A DNA stretch of 64,000 nt from Bugula neritina. Its lineage: Eukaryota; Bryozoa; Gymnolaemata; Cheilostomatida; Bugulidae. Shown here piece after piece: positions 22,736 to 36,700 of the stretch. The notes beneath the pieces were generated by a model, which was not told the origin of the DNA, did no database searches, and saw only the letters and a list, made by a program, of their open reading frames with translations. The stretch is from positions 9,538,207 through 9,602,206 of the forward strand of contig OZ037767.1 of assembly GCA_964035545.1 (NCBI GenBank). The letters run 5' to 3'. Position numbers and translations under genes: made by a program. Each line of letters begins with the position of its first letter. Within the stretch, counting starts at the first letter, position 1.

Positions 22736-25700
22736 ATGTCTAAGAGACCAGCAACATCTGGCTTTGAAAATTCTATGGCAAACAAATCTCAGAAATTACA
22801 CCTAAATTATGATCTTGATCCTTTAGTGTCACTTTTAAAATCTAATGTAAGTAGTAGAGTAAAAGCTAAAAGGCAGAATAAAAAGTTACAGCACAACAAA
22901 ATTGGAGAGCATGCTGGGCAGTTTAAGCAGCGAACTAAATGCCAAAAACCTTGTCTTCAAAAAATTAATTCCGATACATTTAAACTCATGTCAGATGAGA
23001 TTTCTCCACAATATGAGCATACAAATTCATTAGTCAAACCTAATAGAAACCTTTCCTCAAACTTAAGCAATATTGATTCGAGTCTTTTCAATACCCGACA
23101 ACAACTTCCTCAACCTGAAGAAACACTGCTAAACAAGAAAACAGTTGTCCACCATTCTTTATCATCAACCAACTCCAATTCTTATAAAGGCTTTATCTCA
23201 GTTACAAGTGAGCAAATGACCAAGTTCCTTCAACTGCTAGGTATGGTGCTCTATTTTTTCACATACATCCATATGATATATAGTATTATGTTTTAGCTAA
23301 TTATGCAGGTTCGCTAAGGTTTAAAATTAATGATGCATAATAACAAATGAAATAATGATGGCTAATAAATTCCGTTTAAATGTTTTACTTATATTTAAAG
23401 TTATAAAACTATAGCTATATACAGGATATACATCCACTGACTAGTTTCTGTTATAAATCAATTTAGTGTAGTGGACAATAATGTGTTTTTTGTATCACAA
23501 AAAGCTTTTATGTTTTACAAGGCTATTGACAGTTTTTTTTGTATCATGAATATATTTACATCATTATTTGAAGCTTTTGGTATTTGCAAATCCGTTTAGG
23601 AAACTCATTTAAAAACAGTTTCTTTTATAGCTTTTTCATGGTTTTTGATTTAAATATTACACTCAAGTATAATTAATTTTTTATAACTCAGTATTTTGTT
23701 CTTGTGACTGAAACAAAAGTAAAATTTGTCAAATTGTTGCATCATTTACTAATAACATTTACTAATAACTATTGGACATCAATACCACCAAAACTTACCA
23801 CTCTTTCCACATTTTCAAAAACAAAAAATGCTATAAATTCTGCAGCCTAACTGTTGCTAGTTTTTATATTGAAAGTTCAAAGTAATTTAATGAAACTATT
23901 AATTTGAAACTTTTTTCTAAAGTTTCTAGTCATTTCATTCAATATTAGAATGCAATAATATGCTATAACTATTTTAGAAACTCCAATAATAGCAAAATTT
24001 CTAAGATTTGATGTATGTCTTCGAGTCTCAGACAAGGTGAGAGCATGCTATGCAGCAATAGTTTTATTCTTGTAAGTGGTTGCGTTTTAGATTATAGATT
24101 CTTTCTCAACTATCTCCACTTTATCCTGTTCGGGTAACGGGTTTTAGATTATAGATCTTTCGTTTTATTTTAAAGTCATATTTAATTAGAGCTGTAGTTC
24201 AATTTCTTGAAGTTTCTTTTAATATTCTGTGTACAACCTGCTAGCAGGCTTCACAACCAAACATATGCTTATTTTATTGCAGTATTTACTGGCCATGACA
24301 TTTGCATATTTTGCAAGATCCAAGTTACAGCTAATAGATTATACAGTTATAAATTTCTTCGCTGCTCTGTAAGTGCCATTAATCTTTCACTTGAGTATTT
24401 CTTTATCTTTCTTTAGATTATTTATCTGTTAAAATTATTTTATAGCTGCTCATGTTTTTACAGAGTATAATAGCACATACTTACAAGTTGCATATATTTA
24501 TTTATACACACATTCATACACACACACGCGCAAACACACAGATTCTTTGATTTGAACAAAGGAAAATTTTTAACATATAAGCCTTTTCTTTATTTAGAAA
24601 TTCATATATATCATGCATGCAGGTATTTGGCTCATGATGTAGAAGAAGATGAAGAAGATTACAAATATGAAGTATTTCCTTGGGCTCTGGGTACATTATG
24701 GCGAATACGGTATAAAACATTGCTATCTTTAAGAGATGGGTTGTGGAAGAGAATGGATTATAGAGCAATAGTTAGCAAGAAGTGCTGTGACGAGGTAGGA
24801 TAACTCCTACAGATTGTTGGTTTATAGAGTAATTGGCTAACCTTAATATATTTATATATAGAAATATTATGTGCTGGGAGAAAGGTATTTTAAAACTATA
24901 TTTAGTAGCTAATCATGAAAATCTTTCAGACAAGCCAATAGTGTGGATAGGTCAGTTCTACTTCCTGATTACAGTTGTCGTCTGCTGTTTGTTTGTCAAC
25001 TGCCAGCATGCAACTTAAACTTTCTAATAAAATTTAATTAAATCAAATTAGCTAGTATATAAAATAATGTATCAACTCTTGCCTCGAATCTACCAGAATT
25101 TTAGTCTTAGGTACTTTGATTTTCTCCTGACAGCTATTGGGTCATTCTAATTAATTGTGTTTTGATATCTGTAATAAAGGCGAGGTTAACCAAATATACC
25201 TAAAAGGGAACACCAACACTCTAAATAGCCATTTATATAATCTATATTGTAAACAAATAGATCTAAATTTTAACTAGCTACCATTTTGTCTTATTTTGTG
25301 TATACGTTCTACCATTCATCATCTACATTTGCTCAACTGTTTTATAATTGGCTAATTCATAGTCTTTCTAAAGTTTTTTTTGATCGCATACAGATTACAG
25401 GTGAGAAATCACGAAAATACTAAATGTATAATAATAATTAATAATTTAAATGTATATTTATTTTCTTGGTGATATCACTGTAACTATTACAGTTTACTAT
25501 TAGTTCTCAAAAAGTTGTGTTTTTGTAAATATATAAAAATAGGCTACTATAAAACTACCAACCCTTTAATATTACCTTGAAGCCACGGTTGACTGTTTTA
25601 TAACTTGAAATGCTGATTATCTTTTTGAAGATTTCATAGCAAACTGCTTCTGTTTTGTGTAGAAAACCTAAATTAATTTGTATATTTCTACAAAATTTTG

Positions 25701-28700
25701 CTAAAAGGGATTGCTAAGCTTTACATAATTTATGCTCTCGTTTACACACTGTTACTGGACAAGCGTTATGTTTTATGTAAACTTCACAAAACCTTGACCT
25801 TATTTTTCTTTCAATGAAATTAGTTTTTATGCATATTATTATAATATATTATGAGCAACAGTTTTAATTTATGCAGCTTACATTTATACGTGTAGAAACT
25901 TTCATTCAAGATATTGATCACTTCCAGCAATGGAAAAGGAAAATTGTTCACAGAGTAGCTTTTTTAGAATATTAATTAGGCTATGTGCTAGTCCTAGCCA
26001 AATGTTTGAGAACAGTTGAAACTGGTACAGGTACTTCGTGACTTTGGGAGTTGTATCTTCACAAACTGGGTTTATTTGGTAATAAACAAGTTGTATTTAC
26101 CAAATTATCTCTTTTTTCATGATTCTTTTTCATTTCTAATCTTGTCATGTTACTTTTAAATTGCCTTTCAAAACTTTAGTCTTGGTAGAGTTCGCCAAAG
26201 AAAACTATTTAATACAATTATTACTGCAAAGAAAAAAAAGTGCTCAACACAGTTTTTATGTCTTGAACCAGTGTTCAGTGTTGCTTAAAATTTAATTATA
26301 CGATAAACTATCAGATGTAAATGTATATACCGAAATTCCTAACACTTAAACACTTTCTCGATATGATACATACATACATAACCAAATATTTCAAAAAGTC
26401 GATGTATAATCATACTAATAAGGTTTTTATGCTCAACTGAAGTTTGTTTATTTTCCAACTAGATAAGCACATCATATGCATGTTGTTGCTATAACTATAA
26501 TTTGTGTTGAACATAGTTTGCGCAATGTCAACTGTCTAGACTTTGAGTTGTTGGATTTGGTTGAGTGATAGAAGCGTATTATGCTATAAAACAGTATTAA
26601 ACCATATCAATGCTTTACATCAAACAAGCGAATCATAAAGTCACAGTAAAATCGTATAGAAAATTATTTTTATATATAAGTTAACAATATTATTTGTTTT
26701 TAAAAGCACTCAAGCTGTAATATATGCAGTATATGTAAGGTATTATATTATGAAAAGGTACAGCTATATCAAACTATGTGGGGTATGAATACAAATTTCA
26801 AATTATAACAACTTATAATATATTAATTATAATAAAATGTGAATCCTAATATCTATTACTTCTAATTTTAATGACTTTTTTGTTGAAATTATCATACCTA
26901 GCTTCCTTCTATCACTTTCCAGTTATTTGCATCGATAATTCTCCTGTCTAGCCGTCTGGATAAATTGAATTTGAATTATTGATCACCCTAATTAAACTTC
27001 GATTGTTTTGAAGTGATCAGTAATGGTAATTGCAGGAAATGGTAGCCTTAGCGGAAGATGAGGGGTTTTTCAATACTTGCGTGATATAATTAAGGGTGCA
27101 TCAAACATACTATGCTAATTTAGTGAATTAGTGGGTTATTTATTCTTCTTCTAGATAATGGCCATAGAACCAGATCATGCTGTTTGGAAAAGAGAAAGGA
27201 AGGAACATCACGCTGGAGCTATTAGACCGTGGCTCAAAGACAAACATGATGATGGTAAACTAATTGGTATGGTATAACACAAATATTTCAGCTTTATAGA
27301 TAGGTTCTTCTGTATTTGCTTGTTACCAAATCAATTATGCATAGATTATTACCTGCTTTCTTGAAAACTTTTACAGAAAATTCTAGTATTTGCATTTATA
27401 AACATTTGATGTAAACATAAAATATGATGTAAAACACTGAAGTAAATTTTAATAATTTTGCACTATGTTACCAAAACTATAAATTGAGAATATTACTATC
27501 ATACTATTACTATCATACTATTACTGTCATACTATTACTGTCATACTATTACTGCCATACCATTACTGTCATACTATTACTGCCATACTATTACTGTCAT
27601 ACTATTACTGTCATACTATTACTATCATACTGTTGCTATCACACTGTTACTATCATACTGTTACTGTCATACTATTACTGTCATACTATTACTATCATAC
27701 TGTTACTATCACACTGTTACTATCATACTGTTACTATCATACTATTACTGTCATATACTATTACTATCACACTGTTAGTATTACACTATTACTACCATAT
27801 TATTACTATCATACTCTTACTGCCATATTATTGGTATGTGGAACAGGCCCCAATGGATCACCCAGACACTGTGCCCTCTGCAAGTATCCCCCTCAACCAG
27901 AGGAATCTGATAATGACTCTCTCAGCCCTGATAATGACAAGGTCTGGCTACAAATGAACTCCAGTAGTTCTTCATTGGAAGAGTACAATGCAGGTGACAT
28001 AACTACTGCTTCTACAGGCACTGCAGCCACTTTCAGCATGAATGGTTAGTATCATGTTTACAATAAAATTATTATATATATAATATTGTATTCTACTATA
28101 TGCACCTTCTGCTTTCCATTTGTTCATACAGTGTAGGCCTATACAAAATTCTGTATCATGCATATTTAATGAAAACTTAGATTTTGCCTTATATATTAAA
28201 ACACAAAAAATAGTATTTGCATTGATTATATATAATATGAAATATTAAAAATTTAGCTTCATTGTTTTGATATTCAAGACTGTGTAATAATAATATGGTC
28301 TGTCAATATTTGAATTTTTGCTGTGATTTATATGTTTCAAATTGAAGATCATTGGGTAGTTATAAATTATGAATTAGTTTTATTGGTTTATTATGAGCCA
28401 AATTAAAATATTGTTTTTGTCTGCAGACATTTATTTATTCACAAGGCAATTGAAGTTTGCAATCAGACGACAATTTTAAATCACTTAAATTAGTGGTGGA
28501 CCTTTGAGTCCGTATGCGCTTACCACATGTCATAATTTATATTCCGTGACAGCAGGAAACCATGGTACAAAAATAATGTGTCGGAAGCAAAAATTTAAAT
28601 TTTGCTTATAAATTTGTAATGTAAATTATTTCAATTGTAGTGTTATTGTGAAGGTGTTATTGTGAAGGTGTTGTCACTTGTATAATGAATACATCATTTG

Positions 28701-30421
28701 TCTACTCTGTTGTAAATTGGAAATGATTTGAAGTGGGGCATCTCTAAAACCATCAGTCTGAAATAATTATGTACAAATTGTAATCTAAGCTAATTTAGAG
28801 GGAACCTTTTGTTCAATTCATGTTTCATTTTTGCTGTACTAATACTAATCTTTAATTTTATATAGGCTCACTAACACTACCTTATGCCATATACATGTTC
28901 GTTATTGATGATGTTGTTGTTCAGCATTTAGTATTATACCAATGATTAGCTGAAAATATTTACATTTGAATCTTTCTCTTGAGAATTATTGTATCCAAAC
29001 ATGTTGAGGAATTTTCTTGAGTAAAAAGTGATGTTTGTGATACATTAATTGCTGTTGATGCACATGTCATAGCATTCATGTTGTGACTCAAGCATCCGCT
29101 ATTTATGATTTAGAAATATTTGTGCTATTTGAAATAATGAATGTGTAGTGCACATAGAATGTGCTATATTGCAACTATAAATACTTTACAAGCGCCTACC
29201 AAAAGGTTCAAGTCAATAGTCTTATCACACCAAGGTGACAAATTATCTTCCAAAAATGTGGGAATCTGGTGCTTGTAAGGTGATAGCAAGTGCTAGGTTG
29301 TCACATACTGGCAGATGATAGGTGTAAACACAGTTACACCTTTATCATTGATCTCTAAAAACTAAGTTCAATCATTATATTTTAAGCATCCGGTCTAGCT
29401 GCTGGTCCGACACGTTAGCATGTTTGTTGGCCAAGCAAAGTTGAAATACAGTGCACGGATGTCACTAATTTCTGTAAATTGCTCTTTTTATATTGAAATA
29501 TAGTTTACAATGTCTTAGCTCTTCATTTTAGTTCATTAAATGGTGACTAATTTTACACCCGTTCTGCTTTAAAAAATGCTGCAATCAAAGTTACTGACAC
29601 ATACACTAAATAGCAGTTTTAAGTATAGTAATTTATATTAAGACTGGTATGATTTTTAGATCATAGACTTTTTTAAAAGCCCTTCCTACTGTTAAGTTGC
29701 ATATAGTTGTGACCATACAGTGCAATAAGTTAGTTGTAAACATTGGTGATGGTGAACTCAATTAAAAACCTGTTCATTTGTTTTTTCTCGCACAAATGAT
29801 GAATCTCTTATATTGCTTGGCTCACATCTAAACGGTTTTGTTAGCCAAATGTGTACTATTCATATGTCAAAACCCAAAATCTCGGCTAAACTTCATTAAT
29901 AAAAGTTTCAACTTACAAACTGGTTCGTAAGTTTATTGATAAAAAGTGGTTTTTCTTACAATTATTTTGATTCGTGTGACACAACTAGTAGCTTGCAAAC
30001 AGTTACTATTTAAATTTAATACAATAACTCACAGACCATGTTAGTCTTGGAGGTTTTTTCATTCACGCACACTTTAATAATTGACGAAGCTTGTGTAGTA
30101 TTTAGCATTCACCATACATTGTATATTATTAAATGCTCTTTATCATTCGAATTTTTTGTAGAGTTGCACATCATTCGTGTTCGTTCTAGAAAGGAAAAAT
30201 GACATATTGTTATTATTTACTAAAAGTTCTAAATAAAAATTATAATTGCTGTTGTAGAAATACAGAAAACTCTTGCATTCTCTTCAAATTCAACTAGCAA
30301 ATACAGTTCTGGCTATGGACGAAGCTTGAGTGGTTGTACAGGGGACACAACTCTTGACTGGGTAGATTGTTTTAGTGATGCCGACAATGACCTTAGTGCC
30401 ATGCATAAACCAGAAGCTTAA
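22736..30421 (+). CDS. Speedy/RINGO-type CDK activator, 7 exons
   Basis: Coding exons: 22736-23240, 23978-24036, 24283-24368, 24623-24794, 27155-27266, 27847-28044, 30258-30421. All junctions are GT-AG, phases agree, and the total is 431 residues. Speedy proteins bind and activate CDK1/CDK2 without cyclins, driving cell-cycle or meiotic progression. The Speedy box runs from residue about 160 to 300: MTKFLQLLETPIIAKFLRFD, VSDK-YLLAMTFAYFARSKL, INFFAALYLAHDVEEDEEDY, KYEVFPWALGTLWR, LRDGLWKRMDYRAIVSKKCC, DHAVWKRERKEHH. It closely follows animal Speedy A, down to the EEDEE acidic loop and KYE-FPWALG. The 168-residue N-terminal exon is Lys/Gln/Ser-rich with basic clusters (KAKRQNKK). After a CALCK turn the tail is Ser/Thr-rich and ends near DWVDCFSD. 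It is longer than human Speedy A (about 313). The start is the first ATG of the open exon; an upstream non-coding exon is possible. Confidence 0.93.
27490..27835 (+). repeat. 14-bp minisatellite in Speedy intron 5
   Basis: About 24 imperfect copies of TACTATTACTGTCA, with ACTATCATACTGTT variants. The array ends only some 12 bp before the acceptor of exon 6 at 27847. Confidence 0.92.
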
Positions 30422-30653
30422 CTCATTTATGCAATAATGCCACTCAAGTTTTGCTGTGTTATATAGGAAATTCATTATGGGATCTTGACTCACCTACCTA
30501 AACTTTGTGGCTATCGTGGTTAATCGAAAAATTCTAGTGTCATACCGTACGAGAATTGAATCAGTTATTATAGTTTTCTACACAGGTGTTGACACTATAT
30601 ATTTTTATTTAGCAATCTTTAAACTATTATGTTCACAATTTTTTTAACTTGCA

Positions 30654-30659
30654 AATAAA
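30654..30659 (+). terminator. Poly(A) signal of the Speedy gene
   Basis: AATAAA 233 bp beyond the stop codon at 30421, the first canonical signal in the 3' region. Confidence 0.6.
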
Positions 30660-33600
30660 ATATTTTCTGATGAGTAACAACTTCATGACTGAAAATCTCT
30701 TTAAATATTTTTAGTTAGCTCGAAGTTTCAAAATTAATTTTTATTGACCTCAACTGATAAAATTTACAATTCATAACTAATTCATTGATTTTCTGTCTTG
30801 TTTTAACTTCTTGTCACAGAACTTATTGATTGGTGCTTAGTAAATCTTAGAATATAAACTATTTTGAATAGATTTTTAATTGAATTTATTTCATATGCAA
30901 TACAACCATAGTTTTCTGAGACTTCTTAGCTACTTAATTCTAAATAATTCTAATTATCGAAAAAAAGGTATGTTCGATACTAAGAATTAGCAAAAATAAT
31001 TAGGACTTTGTTAGCTACTGATAGTTCATGTTCAACTTGCTAAAGAATGGTATATTTTCTCACATTTGAGATATACATATAAGTATGCAATATTTCTCAT
31101 GAAAGCAGTTCTAAAGCATGGTAAATGAAAAAGCAGCAACCCCCCCCCCCCCCCAGAAAGTTTTGCTGAAATGCTTTCTATGATGTGAGCATTAAACTGA
31201 GACGTACTCGCAACCAATTAATAGTCACTATAATCTAATTTCTAAGATATAGTAGGTATGTCAATGAAATAAAATTGATTGCTAGAATTTAAGCTTGAAA
31301 CTTACAAATGTATCTTCGTGCAGTCACTAAAGTTCAGTAAATCTTATTTCAATTGTATTGAATATTATAAAAAAATATTTTTTAAATGCTTCTATATGAG
31401 AACGCCAAATTAAAAAGTTGTAATGCTGACTTTAAACATTTGTTTACCATATGTGCTAATTTACATGATTGTTGGTGTTTTGATTAGGTTTTCACTATGA
31501 ATAATGTAACTGTGATTTTATCTATAGATACATACACTTGCACTGCTTGTTCGATTCATGGCCTGTTTATATGCATTATTTATATAGAAAAACATGTATT
31601 ATTATATTTATTATTCAATTTACTGGCTTACTGTACACTTAATGATGTTTCAAACCCTTCTTAGTTTGCCCACCAACTGTAGTAAACAACTTGAGTGTCT
31701 CTGTTTACTTGCCTAGTAATTTATCATAATACTCTTAACAGGGAAAATAAAGCATACCCTTCCGAAAAATTATTCTATTCGATGATAGATCACATCGCGC
31801 CAGAGCTACTTAAATCTTTATGTTTACTTCTTAGTGGAGCGTAGCCTTGGCCTGGCACGCAATAGAGTGCCAAGAGCAGAGTTGGTATGAAGCAGACGTC
31901 ACACTGCCTGTCCCTGCCACCATACACTTGACTGCTAATCTCCATCTTACAGCTATAATAATATTCAGAATTAGCTGCTAGCTATAGACATGTGTGCGCA
32001 TGCTGTATGCTTGCATTTGTTATTTTTATGGGCATTGGAGGGCAGAGGCTCCAGAAATATCATACATAACTGTGATAAAACCTGTGAGGTATCAGGTATA
32101 AGTTTATATGAATGTGTAGATAAACACAAACATACTTTTGTAAATCCATTGAGGAATGCAATACAAGGCAATTAAAGGCAGAACCGGGCTAAAGTAATAA
32201 GACTTAGAGGCTATGCTAGCGCCTACATATGATCGTCATCTTAAACCTGACATACCTCACCATAGTCATGTCTTTTAAGTTTCACGCCGTGACATTACTT
32301 GAAGACAATGTTCGTGTACATTGGCACTTAGCGACAAGCTTACGACACCGTGACATGTCTGCCTTTGTGCATATGCATTAGCTGCTAATCATGCATGACA
32401 GCATTACTGTGCTGTAACTAATATAGTAGGGAGTTGTCTAACTTATAATCACTAAACAATTAGATGAAAGATGTGTACCATTGGGTTGCACGCTAAGAAC
32501 TTCCGAATATTTGTGTCAGATTAATCAACACGTGTGTGCTGTTTGTATCTATTATTCACTGACAATTGATTTCTACCTTGAACAACATACAACAAGATGA
32601 AATTGTTTTTGTGCACAACCTTGCCTATTTCATAAGCCAAATGAATATTGCTTGGACAAACATACAAAAACAATGATTAATAATTCAGTGAATTTGAGTT
32701 TTTGGGGCTGTTTCCGATTTCAAGTGCATTGATCTTTGAATGGTGGTCATGCTTTGATAACACAAAAAGTAGTGGCTTTAAATGAAGTGGTAATATGGTC
32801 GTGAACCCACTGTGAACTTTTCAAAGCTCTTTGTTACAACACATAAAATGCAAGATGATTAGGCTAAAGAGCAATTATTAATAAAACTTACCTCATACTT
32901 TTAACCAAAACTAAATAGTTAGTTCTATCTTGCAAATGATTAGAACACAAAAAGTTGCCATTTTATTTATTTTTCTTATTAGACATTGTCCATGCAGTTT
33001 TGCTACCTTACAAAACAAACAACTAACTTCCCAACACATGCATGGAGTAGAAATATGTATACAGTATTAGGAACATAAACCTTATTTTGATGTTCAGAGC
33101 TAATCTAGCAAGTTTTAACTAAATATATGCAAGTGTTTCCCATATTATGTGAAGAGATTATGCATGTGCATATTGACACACATGCATATTACTAATGTAC
33201 TATGCTGTATTACCTTATACATATACTTTGCTATTTAACTACCTTACTTTGCTATATTCACATGCACCTACTTTGTTGTATTCAGATACACATACCTTGC
33301 TATATTCACATACATATTAACTTACATGTACTGTATATACACACCACCTTGCTGTGTTAACTACATCTACAATAGAAAGAGTATAGGCTAGATTGATGAG
33401 GGCTTATTTTATTCAAGCATTGTCATTGTGTGCTGTTGAATACAACCTGTTACAGAACATGCTGTTGTGATCACCACTTTCTGATATTTTTACACATTGC
33501 ATCACCATTAGTGAAGTATTTCACACAGCTACTTTGATATTATTGCATTACTATTATAATATTGTTATAATACATCAATGAATTCATTCATAAAACTGTG

Positions 33601-33734
33601 AGAATGGGCTGGACTAAGAAATAGCACACTCTGATTGGATACTGCTTAAGATATATAATGCTGGAATGTTCCAAAATACTCATAACAGTCTCAAATTTTA
33701 ATTTTGCCGCTGCAATTTATAACAAGACTAGAAA
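30660..33734. other. Intergenic AT-rich DNA
   Basis: No gene was recognised. A run of about 15 C occurs at 31140-31154. Around 33650 ATATATAA lies some 80 bp before the next gene's start codon and could be its TATA element, though unproven. Confidence 0.4.
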
Positions 33735-36700
33735 ATGAGAAATATAATTTACTTTGCGTCGCATTTACTGTGTCTGTATAATCTTATAGATACTTGCTTA
33801 TCAAATCATCTGAAAATAAGACACATATGTCAGGTGAGAAATCTTTATACTCTTTGATCATTTATATTATTGCTACTGAATTTTCACATATTTTACAAAT
33901 ATATGTACATAAATAATTATTAACTGTTGTCTACAATAACTCAATAATGTTATTGAACACTTTTTAGGAGTTTATTACCGATTTGCGTGTAGCTCTGCCA
34001 ATGTGTGCGCTATCTATTCTGACACAGTTTATCTAAGAACAACTTATTACATATAACCTGTAATGCTACAAAACAAAAAAGAAAACTTCAAGTTTCAATT
34101 CACAGCTTTTTTGTGAGATGATAAATATTTGGTAAAAGCCATCTTATGTAATTGTAACTACCAAATCCTGTGTAAAATGATGCTAATTAAGTACATTGCT
34201 TTTGTATGGCAGCATCAGCACATTGACATCACTCAGGCTTCCGGAGTAAAACTAGAAGATGTAGATGAGTCCCACGTCAGCATCCGAGGCATGAGATTTC
34301 CAAACAGGTAAGTTGTTAGGAGTTTGTATAGTAAAACACGTGCAGTGGAATGCAGTATGCAAGTCCTGCTTAATGACGGCCTGTTGAGGTATTGGTATTG
34401 CATAAAAGAGTATATACATACTTATTTAGAGTACCCATATGTGTAAAAGAGTATAAGTAAAAAAGTTTTTAAACACAATCAGCATTCTGACCAGTACTTT
34501 AATAGACTTAATAAGTCACGTGTATATTTTTCCCAAAATGAACAAAATTTCACCATAAGTTTTAGCCCACAGTGTTGATAGTCTAGAAAATAGAACCACA
34601 GGCAACTATTCATATTGGGTCTGCTAATCATATACACTGTAAATATGTTACATATTAATTAGGATCATTAAAATAAAAAGTTTTGTAGCAGCATTATTTT
34701 TTATTTATGCATATTACTTTCTTAGCTAATTGGTGTTACTGTTTATGTTTTGTTTTCAGTTTTTAATAATCAAATTAAAATTTAAAAGTATAATTGTTCT
34801 TGCACTTTAACCTTGTAATCTATTTTCTGAAAACAACAAAACCAGTGTAACCTAATGCATTGAAACTACAAACTACAAATAAACTGTTACAATGACATGA
34901 TGATTAAATTGTGCTTTACTATATTGCCCTATCAAATACTATCATCTGTATTTACCACATGAGAAATATACTGTTGACATATCTTACAACTGTCAATATG
35001 AAACAAAAGACATCCAGGGTTGCTATTTGTCCTGATAAATGTAAACTATAAAGAGAGCAAAATCAGCAATATATTAATAAAGAATATAATATTTCAGTAA
35101 GAGTACCATTGATGTTGCAATGGCCCTCTACAAGTATCCCTTTGCACGTGTTTTTCCCTATTCTAAGAGAAGGTGTCAGTTTGAATGTTTTTTGTTAGCG
35201 GCACACCTGTGCCTAGAGAAGCCCTCAATCAACAGATAATCACATTTGATTTGTTGCAGTTTACCTGCATTTTACTAAGTGTTATCAGGCCCTTGCAGCA
35301 GCTGTATTACAGCGTGTAACATACCCACGCAAGCTGGTATATAAAACACTGTGGGTGTAACGCAGCAGTTTTAGTAGCTGGCCTGTAGCATATATCTGCT
35401 GGTAATTTTATAGATATGACCAACATCTTCCGGCAACTTACCCCACATGTAGCTGCACCTAGTTTTTATTAATTTATTTTAACTATTTTCAGGTTGATAT
35501 CTAATCAGTAACATTTATTAATTGACCAATTGATGCTGATAGCTTATCTAGTCTTGTGTTCATGCAATCAGGTATTTATCAGCATTTAACCCCACACAGC
35601 TTGCTGCATCTCGTTATATTGTAGCTCGAGTGATACTCAAGATATTCTAAGCATACAGTTCCGAACCACATCACCCAATGGACTATTATTAAATGGAGAG
35701 AGCAATGAACACAAGCACGGTCTAAGCGTATGGCTGCTGAACAGCGAGCTCAGGGTTAGAGTGAGAGGGCATTGCTCTTGGGTTCGAATCAGCGACATAG
35801 CCTTTGACCCCTATAACGTCTCTGACGGCAATTTTCATACAGTGAGTGTTGTACACTTTACCTATTCCTATAGTCATCACCTGCATATGAAAGCAACTAC
35901 TTAGAAAAAATTTATTTTGCTATGCATATAAATATAAAACTTCATCTTAAATCATTAATTATCAATCATAATGTTTAAATAAACTGGCATTTCAACATGA
36001 TAATAATAGTATTTGTCAAAAAGTATCCAAAAGAGTGAAAAAAGCTTTTTGGGCACAATTTACTTACTTTTTAGTAGCATATAAATATTCAATTCCATAT
36101 AATAAATTAAATGGTCATAGAAAGCAAAATAGTGTTATATAATTTACACATTGATAAGAATGTAGAATGCTAAGTAATTTTTTTTTAAATTGTAAGAACA
36201 TTTGGTAAACAATAAAATGCTGTAAATGCTTATTTAAGGTTATAGCAAGGTTATAAAATTATAAGGAAACCTGCACTGCTTTCGTTATTCATACATTATT
36301 TATTTATCTATCCTTCATTAGACTTTTGCTCTCTAGCAAACCTAATGATACAATTTTAACTATAATATATTATATTTTAGCTGAGAATAGTGGTGAGAAG
36401 TGGAATTGTAGCCTTTTCTATAGATCACAGGCCTGAACGCCGTCTTACTTATACAACAAACCGGGCATTTGACTGCTGGCATATACACAATTACTACTTT
36501 GGTGCCCCCAGTCCTACCCAAACGTCCAACTACCCTGAGGTAAGCAGTATAATATACTAGCACCAAGTCTATGCAGTGTAATTTTACATTCTTTTAAAAG
36601 TTAAGTTTGTAATTTGCACTTTGACTTGAAAAAGACCTGCATACAGTCTGTAACTGTTCCTTTGATAGCCTAGACATTGTAGAGTAACAGAAAAAGCAAA

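Noticed and set aside
27484-28049. Long open frames of Tyr/His/Leu repeats before Speedy exon 6
   Set aside because: They arise from the 14-bp minisatellite, which stays open in several frames; only the part from 27847 is exon.
35290-35360. TATATAAAA in an inverted-repeat-like stretch as an internal promoter
   Set aside because: Lies within an intron of the laminin-G gene without a following first exon; could not be supported.
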